This document shows, in pieces, positions 41,357-53,340 of a stretch of DNA of 64,000 bases; position 1 is the stretch's first letter, and each line of letters begins with the position of its first letter. Position numbers and translations under genes: made by a program. The notes beneath the pieces were generated by a model. That model saw only the letters and a list, made by a program, of their open reading frames with translations, had not been told where the DNA came from and ran no database searches. Origin of the DNA: Sipunculus nudus (taxonomy: Eukaryota > Annelida > Sipuncula > Golfingiida > Sipunculidae); NCBI GenBank assembly GCA_026874595.1, contig CM049308.1, forward strand, positions 48,615,327 through 48,679,326, given 5' to 3'.

Positions 41357-42451
41357 CATTCTGGAGGGGGTGCCCACCCAAATACAGTTTCTGATTCTTT
41401 CAGCAGGCCCAAGTCCAAATAACAAGATTTTACTCAAAATTTCACATGTCTTCAACTATAAACGGGATGTTTTGAAACTGATTGACTATAAAATTCATTT
41501 TTAATTAATCATTATACATATTAAGAACTAGGACTGGCACGATTAATCCATATATCGATATTTCAGGCAGTTTGTATGGTCTAATATGATTATTGTTGAG
41601 ACAGCTGAAAATCGATCTCATGAAATGAACCCAGTTTCAATACATAAATACCATAAACTGGTTGAGTTTCTTGTTTACTTTGTTGTGCTCAAATAAAATT
41701 ATTTTAAGATCATGGTAATGATTATTAATGGTGGTATTAACCCAAATTAAATTCAGTAATGCAGTAAAAAAACCAGGGCTTTCCATGTTGCTGTCATCAA
41801 ATATTTGAGTTACATGGAAAACAGTGAAATATAACGACTGATACAAAGTCACGGTTGTTTATTGTATGACCAGCAGGGGATGCAGTGATCCCATGCCGCG
41901 ATTGGTTCACAGGGGACATCAGTGTCTGTCTTCTTGCTGTTCGGGAGGCTTGACACAGGCTAGCCCTAGCTTCATTTCCCTCCGTTATGAGAGAGCCTTA
42001 GTAAAAAGTGTTTGAAAACTGGAGACATTCCAGTGGACAATAAATCAAAAAGTGTCAGATATCAGAATAGAAACATACTTTTATGATATGGCAATAACAT
42101 ACCACTTTAAAATAAATTTTTATGTCGCTTAAACAATTGAATCAGGTAGGTCACCATCTCAAGCAGTAAAAACAAATATGTCCAGAGGGGATTTCCCAGG
42201 GGTTCCCCCACATAAACATCATACCTGTCATCAACCTCCAGCGCAGAGTCAAGATTTGTTTTGTTTATCCTTGACATCCATGATAATTCTTTTGTATGGA
42301 GAATGATGCATCATCTGCGCAACCTGGTGACATGAAAAAGACTGCCCATTGCCAGCCCTTTTAAGAACACTATTATGAAAGATTTAAAACAGTTATTGCT
42401 GAAAATCATGTAAAAGTATAAATGTAGCTCGCTTGAGGTTAAAAGGTCACA
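41357..42451. other. Intergenic, unassigned
   Basis: Nothing recognisable is seen. Short frames at 41240-41455 and 41637-41852 look like chance. Confidence 0.4.
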
Positions 42452-42726
42452 TCATCAATTGAGATGAAACTATTTATCCTGTGCCTATATTTAAATGCCC
42501 TCATTTTCTGAAGTTAAAATACTGAAGAAGATAAGAAATATTTTATCATTTGAATATAATTTAAATTACATAATTACATAATAATTAAATAATTACATAA
42601 TCATCCATTGAGGTGGAACTATTTATCCTGTGCCTATGTTTAAATGCCCTCATTTTCTGAAGTTAAAATATTGAAGAAGTTAAGAAATATTTTATCATTT
42701 GGATATAATTAAAATTACGTAATGGT
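42452..42726 (+). repeat. ~125 bp unit duplicated with period 150
   Basis: 'catcaattgagatgaaactatttatcctgtgcctat' and the next ~90 bp at 42452 recur at 42602 with about 10 differences. The copies are separated by 'cataattacataataattaaataattacataat'. Confidence 0.8.
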
Positions 42727-42939
42727 TAAGATAATATAAAGTTGAAAATCCCATATAAATAGTATTCAGGGAATATACTAGTTAGTTCATGTATGTATAC
42801 TTTACTAGTGAAACCATCTGTTTTGAAAGCTTTATCTGAAGTCGTATTTATGTAGAGCCAATGTGATTCAGACAATTGGTTGGATTGTCCACATTATCAT
42901 AAATCATTAGGGCACAAATACATCTTTATCATGGTAAAT

Positions 42940-43760
42940 GCGGTAATAAAAATGTAACATGAAGCAGAATTTATTTCACTTAATTATCCTATATAATTTC
43001 TATCTATATTTGTGGCTACAATCAAAAATCATGGACGCTTTGAGTATATTATAAGTTAAAGGGAGGTTTTTTGAACATCAATGGGGTATTATATATATTT
43101 GGGATAATAACATTTTCAAGAAATTAATACAGTGCAGTAAAATTATTGAAGGTAGCAATTTAGATCAAGTTTCAATACAACAGAACTTTCTGTGGCATTT
43201 AGTCATCTGTTGTATTATTTATGGACTGAGAGTAGATTATGATTTGTACAGTCTATTCAAATATAAACATCACTGATAATGTTATGTAACTACCTAATTC
43301 TTAATTTCTGATGAAATTAATTTACTGAATACAACTTCAGTATGCCAGGAAATGAAAAATCAAAGAATTTGGTATTTATTTCAGTTTAAGATGTAAACTT
43401 AAATATAGTTCAGACTACATGTTTTAGGTATCTGGTACTGTAGAAAATCTATGCCCTCTGAGGCAGTAAAATTGTCAGAAATGTGGCATAAAGCAGCATT
43501 TGTTTACACTTATCCTTAATAATATCTTACTGGATTGGACATATTTAGGTTGTCGGTTGTGGATATACTTTTTAATATAAATATAAGTTAATGAAGAATT
43601 GAAGATCAGCTTTGAGTTTTAAGTGTGAGTAATATTATTGATTTGCATTGATTAGACCAAGTTTCAATATGACCAAGCTTTTCATGGAATTTAAGTCATT
43701 TGTTCTTGCATTTTTAATGGGCTGAAATCAGATTATGGTTTATACTGTCTTTAAATACAC
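42940..43760 (+). repeat. Old tandem duplication, period ~510 bp
   Basis: Matched anchors are 'aatgtaacatgaagcagaatttatttcacttaattatcc' (42950) with 'aatgtggcataaagcagcatttgtttacacttatcc' (43475), and 'agtttcaatacaacagaactttctgtggcatttagtcat' (43158) with 'agtttcaatatgaccaagcttttcatggaatttaagtcat' (43661). 'gattatgatttgtacagtct' also pairs with 'gattatggtttatactgtct'. Similarity is low, so the duplication is old. Confidence 0.6.
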
Positions 43761-44692
43761 ACTAGTATTAAAATAAATACATAATTGAATTAATTAGTCT
43801 TTGATATTTATAAAATATGTTTGCTTGACCCAACTCTCAACTTATTCAATTTGCCAGCAAAAGGGATATTCAGCCAGGTAATTAATGCTTGGTAACATTT
43901 AAGGTATAAAATAACAATTGTCCATTCTAAATTGTTAGAAAAAACTACAAGTGTTTGTGACTATAAAGTTATGTAAGTAAATATGAATATGCTTATGTTG
44001 AATTATGATGCTGAGACCACAATTTTAGTGCAAGTCTAAACTTTTGCATTTATCAGCAAACACAAAATATCCATTACAAAAAGGGGCTTTGTCCTGAGTT
44101 TACCTACACATTCTGGTGAGGTAAATGTGGTTAGATGGTGTTTGCCAATGTAGGATTCCTAAACCTTAGAACCTTTTCAGGGAATTTTAGAGAGTGTTTT
44201 CATATACAGATAACACAAATTTTGGATTGGAATGTAATTGGTCAAATTTGTAATTCAGACATTTATGTAACGGTATTTATTTACAAAAATATTGTTTGTG
44301 AATAAATCATTTATATAGATATTTGTTATGTAATACGTGTAATAGAAGGGCCTGTGAAATTGATTAAACTGCAGGCTTGCATATAATAAAAAAATGCATC
44401 CTGTAGTTATGCTTGACTTAATTAGTCTTACCTTGTTCAACCAAACATTTCTCATGAATTTAACACATGGGACAAAGATGGGTACTTTATATTGTCAGGT
44501 GGTGGGGGTGGGGGGGGGAGGTAATTAAGGGGGCTTGTGTTCATAATGATATAAATTTTGTTGTATAGTTGATAGATTTACACTGTTAACATTAACCATC
44601 AGGATGATCAGATGGAAACGAATATAGGAATAACTTCCAGGTTAAAGGATAATAGTATGTTTGACCAAATGTGGAAAAATCAGTCTGAAACT
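43761..44692. other. Intergenic, unassigned
   Basis: Nothing recognisable is seen except a G-rich run at 44503-44520. Confidence 0.4.
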
Positions 44693-45836
44693 AGAATACA
44701 GGTAGTCGACAGGCAACTAAGTGTATCCACCAAAATCAGAGTGGGACAGGTGAAGTGAGGCATGGATTGAGTATTAAAGAAGGGGAAATAGAGTGAGGTG
44801 TGTTGCATATTAGCATGGATGTCTGCAGCTGAAATGTGTATGTAGGTTGTGCCACCTACCACAAAATCCAGAAAGCTATCAAAGTTGTATACAAATGCAA
44901 AAAGTCAAACCACTGCCGAGATATGAGTAATTTTATCCCAAGGCAGACAAACAGACGCTGTGCAAAAATGGTTGCAGGTGGCGCCACCAGTTTTGCGTAT
45001 GATAAAGAGCTATGTGAGATCTATATGCACATGAAAAATTTTGGCCCAGTCGGCCAAACGGTTCCTGAGATATGAGCTTGGATGTCTGCAGCGTAAATGT
45101 ATATGTAGGTGGCGCCACCTGTCATAAAATCAAGAAAGCTATCCAAGATGTATAAACCTGCAAAATTTTAGGCAGATAAGTCAAACCAGTGCAGAAATAT
45201 GAGTGATTTTACCTCATGGCAGACAAACAGATGGACGCTGTGCAAAATGGTTGCAGGTGGCACCACCAGTTTTGTGTATGATAAAGAGCTATATGCTACA
45301 TGCAAAATTTTGGCCCAATCGGTCAAACGGTTCCAGAGATATAAGCCTGGATGTCTGCAGCGTAAATGTGAATGTGGGTGGCGCCAACTGTCATAAAATC
45401 AAGAAAGCTTTCCAGGATGTATACATATGCAATATTTCAGGTGGATAAGTCCGATCAATGCAGAGATATGAGTGATTTTATCCCAAGGCAGATGAACAGA
45501 TGGACACTGTGCAAAAATGGTTGCAGGTGGTGCTACCATTTTTTATGTATGTTATAAAGCTATATAAGGGCTACATTTGTGCAAAATTTTTTTCCGGATC
45601 AGTCAAACAGTTCCCGAGATATGTGGGTTAATGGGTCATAACAGACGCACAGATGGATGCAGAGCACAGAGGAAAGGTCAGAGGTCAAAACAAAATCGGG
45701 GCGCAGCAGTTCACATCCCAGGTTTCGTAAAATTCCGCCCAGAGGTTACGGAGGAGTTCTCTGGACATGCGGCAGTGGCGGCAGCGTCCGGCTGAAAACA
45801 TGGTATCCGCAAAACTCTGTTTTGGGGGATACAATT
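44693..45836 (+). mobile_element. Family-4 non-autonomous element, both ends present
   Basis: The 5' end 'actagaatacaggtagtcga' with GTGTATCC (44721-44728) is matched at the 3' end by a hairpin GTATCCgCAAAAC-tct-GTTTTGgggGGATAC (45800-45829). The GGATAC arm is thus the inverse of the 5' GTATCC, as in the asymmetric terminal repeats of Helentron-type elements. Inside are about six half-monomers, each with the palindrome (TAGGTGGCGCCACCTG near 45106; CAGGTGGCGCCACCAG near 44976). They alternate with 'gagatatgagtgatttta' and 'gcaaaattttggcccaatcggtcaaacggttcc'. No protein is encoded; the frames in 44836-45857 are repeat shadows. Confidence 0.72.
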
Positions 45837-46104
45837 ATGTGGAACAGAGAGATGTAGTTCTCAAGACATTTCTTGGGTTAAAAAAACCATTAAAAATAAG
45901 GTAACTGAGAGAATCAATACATTCAAAGTAAAGAGCTGACTTCAGTTATAATAGCTGCTGTACAAAGCGAGGCGTAGGATGTAGTTAGTGGTGGTAAACC
46001 CTTTACTGGCAAAGGGCAACTGAAACACACTCAAGATGGGTACCTTTAACATCTGACTGTCCTCTATTGGCTAGAATCCATGAGGTCACAGATATTGCAT
46101 ATTT
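45837..46104. other. Spacer between elements
   Basis: Nothing recognisable is seen. Confidence 0.4.
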
Positions 46105-46650
46105 ATTATCCCCTCACAACGAAGATGCAGGAGGGGATACAGTAACCCCTCCATTTGTGTGTCTGTCATTCTGTCTGTCTGTTTTGATTTGGCTTCTAGA
46201 CCCATTTAAGCCATACCGTTTAACCAAAATCTTACATCTTTTACATATGGCTTACCCACCAACATATGAAGAATGCTATCGATTTTGAGGTCAGGGGGTC
46301 AAAGGTCAAGGCTACAAAACCCACTTCATGAAAAAGCTTTTGGACCCATTTTAAGCCAAACCATTGGACCAAAATCTTTTCATCTTTCACATATGACTCA
46401 CCCACCCACAGATAAGAATCCACTTGATTTTGAGGTCATAGGTCAAGGCCACAGGACCCACTTCTTGAAAAAGCTTGTGGGCACATTTTAAGCTAAATCG
46501 TTTGACCAAAACCTTTCATCTTTCACATATGGCTCCCTACCAACAGATGAAGAGATGCCCTCCTGATTTTCACACTGTGTTATAAATTTAACCCAGTATA
46601 AATATATGCTCAAGTGCGAGGCCATGCTTTGTGTTGCATTGCCCTTGTTT
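46105..46650 (-). mobile_element. Family-3 non-autonomous element, minus orientation
   Basis: Read on the minus strand it starts ACAAGGGCAATGCAACACAA (46629-46648). It holds about three ~150 bp monomers ('cacatatggctcacccacc', 'gattttgaggtcaaaggtcaaggc', 'acccacttcatgaaaaagctt'). It then has a GACAGACAGAATGACAGAC tract and ends in the hairpin ATCCCCTC...GAGGGGAT (arms 46109-46116 and 46132-46139) followed by AATAA. The ACAAGGG start is shared with family 1. Confidence 0.65.
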
Positions 46651-47619
46651 TAAGTTCCAAGATTCCTCTTAACCTAAACCAAAACTTGTGCAGTAACTGT
46701 TTAACATTTTTGTTTAAAATAAAACATTTTTAACAAAACCCGAGTGAGTTATTACTTGTAGAGTAAGTTTATGTGAAATTTGTGAATTTATGTTTGGGTT
46801 AGAATTGCAGTCCATATTCATGAGATGTTTGGGCAATGCCTATGACATATATATGCAAAACTTAATGAGAAGGTTCATGTTAAACCTAATGAGGTTGAGA
46901 CAATCAATTTTAAGACAACATCTTTGTCATTTACAAAGCATGAAGTAGTGATCAGGAAATTATTTTAACTAAAGGGGCCCTAGAACCAATAGATTATTTG
47001 GAGTGTGTCTCTCCTGCTGTGATCACAGGAGCCATGCATATAAAATGTGGAGACTGTAAAATCGCTGTAAATTCAGTTGCATATCATTTTCCTTAAGAAA
47101 AGCAGATAAGTTATTCACCTTTAAGTGGGCATGTCATATTTACAAAAACTCGACCTCAGGAACACATACAAACAAATGCTTTTGGATGGATCCTCCAAGA
47201 AATATTGTGTTTTATGAACACCGGTCATAGTTTAATTAGCTATAAGCACATGCCATATGCCCTAAAAATTGTCCCAGGTATTTTCAAAGGCTGATATATA
47301 ACCTATTGTGTGATGTACTAGTAAAAGTGATGTATTTGGATGATATTTGTATCTAGAGCTTATCAGTTTGAAAGGGTGCAAATTTTCAAACCAGTTGAAC
47401 TCTATTTAGGCCATGTTGATTACTAAAAGGGTACTCTAACCTCCCCTAAAAGATACAAGCTTTGATAGAAAATTGTTCATAAATTTATTTCTGATGAAAA
47501 TGTTATGACCTTTGGACAATGGGACTTTTTATACACACACAATGAATGTATTGTTTTGTTTACCCCCCCCCCCCCCCACATAATCTTCATCTCAAAGAAT
47601 ATGCCGACAGCTAATGGAT
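46651..47619. other. Intergenic, unassigned
   Basis: No coding sequence or element ends are seen. A C16 run lies at 47563-47578. Confidence 0.4.
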
Positions 47620-48245
47620 TACTACATTTTTGCATTAGATCCTAATTTTTAGCATATTCATTTTTTTTAATTTTACAAATTTCATAAATTTGCAATTTAT
47701 AAAATCTGAAAAGTTAATGCAAAATTATAATTTGCATAAGTTATCATTAATTTGGTTCATATAATATGTCAAATTATGCAAACATATATTTTATTTTTGT
47801 TGTTGATATCATTAAATGTGTAAAATGAATTTAAAAGAAATATCACAAAAATTCCGTAATGCAACAACATGGCATCTCCTAGATTATTCCTTAGATCCCT
47901 GTTCCAAACCAGTTTGGTAAATTGGAGGTTTCAGTTTAATGTACATACTGATTTTATGAACTAAAATAGATTCAGTAAAATTTGTTTAAAAATTCCCTTT
48001 TGAAATCACACTGCTTGCTGGATGAGGAGAAACAATATCTTTATGCTAATTATTAGAGTATCTCAACTATAATTTAATACTAAAATAAATATATATATAT
48101 TTAAGAGAGAATGCAGTACCTCACAATATGAACATCCACACTCTTACAGGAATACATCACTTTGTGGTCACATAATTCAATGTGCACTTTAATCATTGTA
48201 ACTCCTTGTAATACTAAACTACGGTAAATCCAAAATGAAGCAAAG
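47620..48245 (+). mobile_element. Family-1 body fragment, no ends
   Basis: 'gcattagatcctaattt', 'tttggttcatataatatgtcaaattatgca', 'gtaatgcaacaacatggcatctcctagattattcctta', 'gaacatccacactcttacaggaatacatcactttgtgg' and 'gtgcactttaatcattgtaactcc' match 1550-2140 and 14580-15195 in order. Both termini are missing. Confidence 0.65.
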
Positions 48246-49072
48246 TCTAGAGAACTCAGCTGAAAATGATTTTGATAATATTTGTATAAAATCCTAGTGG
48301 CCTTGTTGACTGTGCACTTTTATGGGCTACAGGAAAGATACAGGAGCCTCTAATGATCAAATATTTGTTAAAGTATCAGTATTTAAACTGTGTGACTGTA
48401 ACATGTGGGTAGAAACCTTTATAGAATTAGGAAGAAAGTGGAGATGAGCTTAAATATAATAATACATGTTTTACTTTAATTTATTCACTCAAATAAAATG
48501 CTGTAAAAAAATAAAAAAATTTTCATTGTCTGTATGGGCATGAACTAAATCTGATAAGTATATATTGTATTATATGGGAGAATTGTGGCCTGAAACCATT
48601 GTATTATGCAATAAGGAAAATGTATGATAGGATATATTTAATCAACAATAATGTGTAAATGTAATAAATAATTTTAAAAACAGGTTGAACGTATGCTAAC
48701 ATGAGTATAACATTAAAATTCCTGGGAAGTTTACCCAGTATTCATGATTGGGAGTACCAGTGTTATACAAACCAATGCTTTGCCAGCTTTAAGAGATATG
48801 AATTAAATGCTACAAAATATACTACATATTACAAATTATATTTCAATAATATTTTTAAAGGATTTCATTCAGAACATCAACCTCACTATCAATTCAGGTC
48901 ATCATTTATTCAAAACATTTAAGTAATGGCTCTTATGGCTTTAATATATCATTTAAAAGATTGAACATATTACAATTTACAACTGTAAACTTAAAATATA
49001 GCTTGCAGTCAGTTTGTATTTAATTCTACCAATACAAAACAGGATTGTTAATGAGTAGGCTAGTCAATATCA
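48246..49072. other. Intergenic, unassigned
   Basis: AT-rich. Nothing recognisable is seen. Confidence 0.4.
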
Positions 49073-49684
49073 TTTTTAGCTCAGCTGACTATAAGTCATC
49101 TGAGCTATAGTCATGGTCCATTGTCCATGGTCCGTCTGTCTGTCCTCGTCCGTCGGGATGTCCATCCGTAAGACTGGCACATTTCGACACCATTGGACCT
49201 ATGAATCTGAAATTTGGCATACAGTTAGATGTCCCCAAAATCTCCTTCCATGCCGAAAAATTGGGTCAATAGGACTTCGTTCCTTCGAGATATTAAGGAA
49301 AAACCTCAATTTTTTTTAGAAATCTATTTTCACACTTCATGACTGCCTCATATCAAAACCACTCATCTGGTTTTCTTCATATTTACCATAAATATTCCTC
49401 TATATAGTTTCTATGTGCATTCCAGAAATTAAGTCAGTATTATTTAATTTAAAAAAAGTTATGGGCCCAAACATAATGGACTTTGTACAAAAATCAGGTA
49501 AGATATTTGGTCAATTAAGACCAAAAGTGTTAAAGGTAGGGACTTTTTTTCAGTAATACAACTTTAATTAATCAAAATTCAATTGTATACCAAAAATTAG
49601 ATCAAAATCTGTTAAATTTTTTAAAATATTGGCAAAATATAAAATCAGTACCTTAAATTTGGCCTAAGTTTGTCCAAGGCACGT
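49073..49684 (-). mobile_element. Family-1 element, 3' part, minus orientation
   Basis: On the minus strand it matches 31735-32341: the 'gtgccatgg..aaa' unit, 'cattatgtttgggcccataac', a GACGGACGAGGACAGACAG tract, the hairpin (49078-49106) and a terminal A5. It is cut at the T-run 49685-49690, where the 3' hairpin of a second minus-strand element begins. Confidence 0.72.
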
Positions 49685-50309
49685 TTTTTTAGCTCAGCTG
49701 ACTGAAAGTCATCTGAGCTATATAGTGCGGCGGCTAATAGAAAAATTGTTCAAATTGTGATAAAAGTACCATATTTGGCACAGTTGTAGTATTGTACACT
49801 GGCTTTCATTTAAGAAATAGTTCCACGAAATATTCATGGTATTTCAGGGGTGGATCCTACAATTACTTTGGGGGTACCGATAAATCAAATAAATGATAAT
49901 GTCTAATCTAAAAGTGTTCGATCAAGGCCTTTTTTTTTGCAGCACATGGAATTCAGAAGTCTGCTGATGCTCAAACTTTACTTTCATGTGAAGTTAATTC
50001 AGTTTAACAAGCAATCTGAAATAATAATTAATGGAGCAGGATGTATTTATTTATCAAGTATCGTGCAGAACTAATGCGATTTAGAACGCCTTTTAAATTT
50101 TGTTAACATGTATATATTGCAAACATGTTTCATGTAAATTATAACAAATGTAGGCTTACCATCAATTGAATAATTAACTAAATAAAGGGTATGGTGAATT
50201 ATTACATGGAAATAATTACAACTATTTATGTTTGTCAATCAGCCTATTAAAGAGCAAGTTAATTATTCAGTAAAAATGTTTCGGAACTCTGCCTGTCTAC
50301 TTTTCCTGT

Positions 50310-51117
50310 TCATATGAGGGCTCTAGACCTTTTGAATTACAGACCTGTCAGAATTCCAAAATGGCCACCACAGCCCAATCGCTGATTTTCTTTCGCTCAT
50401 GATAACTCAGCAACAAGAAGATATACTTCAGCTTTCTTAAATTCACAGGGATGATTAGTACATATACGAGGGCTTCAGACCTATTGAATTACAGACATGT
50501 CGGAATTCCAATATGGCCACCAGATAATAATGGGTGATTTTCTTTCGCACCAGATATCTCAACAAGAACATGCTTGATCTTTCTCATTTTCTCAGGGATC
50601 ATTGGTGCCTATGCAGACCCAATCCCTTTCCAATAACAGACCTGTCAGAATTCCAATATGGCTCCTAGCACACAATTGGGTATATTCTTTTAAGCGCGAT
50701 ATCTCAACAAGAACAAGCTTGATCTATGTCATTTACACAGAGATGATTGGTACCTATAAGGGCTCCATCTCTATCGAATTGCAGACCTGAAGGAATCACA
50801 ATATGGCCACCAGAGCACTATCGTTGAATTTCTTTTGCAACAATATGCTTGATCTTTCTCAAATTCACAGGGATTATTGGTCTCTATGAGGGCTTCTGAC
50901 CTATTGAAATACAGACTTGCTCAAAATCAAATATGGCCAACAGACTACAATCCGTGATTTTCTATTGCACACATTATTTCAGACATATTTTCTTTAATAT
51001 TATTTGAACAAGTAGGATTTTTTCCTCATGCATATGGATAAAAACCTGTTTCTGTTTGTCATATTTTTCAACTTTAACTTAATTTTTCACCCATATGTTA
51101 ACTAGTACAGCACTAGC
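50310..51117 (+). repeat. Tandem ~145 bp monomers, about five copies
   Basis: Each unit contains 'gagggctctagacctattgaattacagacctgtc', 'gaattccaatatggccaccag', 'gattttctttcgca', 'atctcaacaagaacatgcttgatctttctca' and 'cacagggatgattggt'. Units start near 50315, 50469, 50603, 50758 and 50890. The last monomer and its right flank are the inverse of 2706-2960. Confidence 0.75.
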
Positions 51118-53115
51118 AGAAATGCTAATGCAGAAATTGCAACATGGAATGCACATGGACTTAAGAACAAAATTAAATCAGTGAAAGTTTAAGAATTGAT
51201 AAATAATCACAGTATTGTATGTATCACTGAGACATGGGCAACCATGGATGGTGAATTTTCTGATGCATCCCACGGGTACTATGGTTATGGAATAGTCAGG
51301 AAGAGTACAGGGAGAGGAGAGGTCTTAGTTCTTACTTCATAAGGTAGATGGATCCTGTGTGTTATCAGATGATCCGTCCAATCACTTTCCTTTAAGCTGT
51401 TCACTTAATATTATCAGACCAAGGAAAGAGCTTTCGAATGAACACATATGCGAACTGACAAAATGGGTAAAATTTCATCAGACTGATGAAAATAAAACAA
51501 ATATTTCAAAATCATAAGAACAAATAGAATGTGCGTTACTTTTCAACACAATTGATGAAATCTTAGAAACATATCTGGACAAAGCAAGTGAGGCATCGGT
51601 TAGTATTTATCGAAATATATCCTACAGAAATAAACAAAACTTCCGAGACAACATGAAACTAAAGCAACCAAAATGGTGGGACAAAGAATTTTGGAAAAAT
51701 GAAAAATATATAGCTTTGAATAAGTATAGATGTACAATATCAGATGGTGACTTACTTAATTATTAACTATAAAAAAACAGAGGTTTAAAAAATTATGTGA
51801 AGAAAACACTGATTCTATGTTGAAAAACATGAGATTTTTAAATAAAAAGAAAATTGTTTCAACAGTAGAACCGGTACGTTTGTACAAACATTTTAAGGAA
51901 CTTTTGGATTCATCAACACAAGAAATAAATCAAGAGTTTAAGAATCATACTCTTGAATATTTAAAAAATGTATTAGAAATTGAAAATGATACAGAGCTTG
52001 AAGGACTCATAACACCATATGAAGTACAGAAAGCCTTAAAGGAAATGAAAAGAGGAAAGGCCCAGGGCCTGATGGGATAACGGTAGATATATTGAAAGAT
52101 ACATATAAGTCACATATCGTCTCATATGTAACAATTATTTAATAGTTTTATTAAGAAATGGACTTTTCCAAGCCTCTTGGAGCAAAGCATTTATTGTACC
52201 AATTCACAAAAAAGGCTTCCACCATAGATCCATAAAAAATTATAGAGGTATTTCATCACTTAATACCATGGGTAAACTATTGAAAAAAATATTGGCAAAC
52301 AGAATTCAAAATTATGTTGATCAAGCTGGATTATTATGTGAAGCACAAACTGGCTATAGGAAAGGTTATTCAACAGTAGACAATATATTTTCTTTAAAAG
52401 GGTGTCTGCAGAAATATTTTACAAAAAAGAAAAGAAGGTTTTATTACACTTTTATTGATTTTTCAAATGCTTTTGATAGTGTACAACATGATATTTTGTG
52501 GTATGTTTCAGTTAAATCTGGAATAAAAGGGAAACTCTTGCACACACTTCAGTCAATATATAGTCAAATGAAATTATGTCTTCTTACATATTTATTTGTA
52601 TGGTTACACCGGTATTATTATATGGCTCAGAACTGTGGGGCTATGAAAGATGTGAAATAATTGAAAAGGTGCAATATAAATTTTGCAAATACATTCTAAA
52701 AATTAGCTCTTCAGTTCGGAACGCAGCGTCATTGGTAGAGTTTGGAAGGGATCCAATGTATGTCGGTCAGTTATTGAGATGTGTAAATTACTGGATAAAA
52801 CTAGTACATTATGGTAATAATATATATCCAAAGTGTATATATAATATGCTGTTTAATTTAGATATGAATGAAAAAACAAACATGTGTTACTCATATAAGA
52901 AGCAAAAGATGCAGCGCAGGTTTTGGATATGTGTGGATGAATCAAGAAGTAGGAGACATTAGAATATTTTTGGCTAAAATAAAGGAAAGAATTATTGATA
53001 TGGCAGAACAAAACTGGTCTTGTGATGTAGAAGTACATACTAAATTAAATTTATATGGTACTTTTAAATCCATGCTCTCAATTAATGGAGAAATATTTAC
53101 TGTGTGTGACTAATA
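51118..53115 (+). pseudogene. Dead APE-type LINE with endonuclease and reverse transcriptase remnants
   Basis: The order of remnants is: endonuclease start (AEIATWNAHGLKNKIKS at about 51130, CITETWA at about 51222), the SNHFPL block near 51377, linker, RT start (KAQGLMG at 52057-52078, formerly a GPDGI motif), IVPIHKKG and YRGISSL (52190-52260), then RT blocks QTGYRKGYSTVDNIF and YYTFIDFSNAFDSVQ (52347-52485). The YxDD-containing region is deleted near 52565, and the sequence jumps to the post-RT block LYGSELWG (52618-52641). Several stops and frame changes are present. It is a non-LTR retrotransposon copy of RTE/CR1-like type, certainly inactive. Confidence 0.85.
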
Positions 53116-53292
53116 CCAAGCATAAACAAGCGCTAGCCAGATTGAGATGTTCATGTCATGATTTGATGATTGAAAAGGGAAAGTATACGCAAATGGATAG
53201 AGTTTGTTAGTTTTCAAGATTTGTTTGTAGAAATAAAACTTAATAAAACGCTGTTTAGTTGTACATTTACGATAACATTTAAAAAGAATGTA

Positions 53293-53340
53293 CCCTGATA
53301 ATTAAATATGATCCGCCCCTGATAATTAAATATGATCTGC
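53293..53340 (+). repeat. 24 bp unit duplicated
   Basis: The unit 'ccctgataattaaatatgat' plus 'ccgc' is present at 53293 and again at 53317 with one change. A C14 run follows at 53529-53542. Confidence 0.8.

Noticed and set aside
47563-47578. Poly-C run (also at 53529) considered as a structural feature
   Set aside because: Simple homopolymer runs of this kind are common in the window and can be assembly-sensitive. Nothing ties them to a function.
52576-53113. Two long frames considered as a separate gene
   Set aside because: They read as the post-RT region of the same LINE (LYGSELWG block) after an internal deletion.
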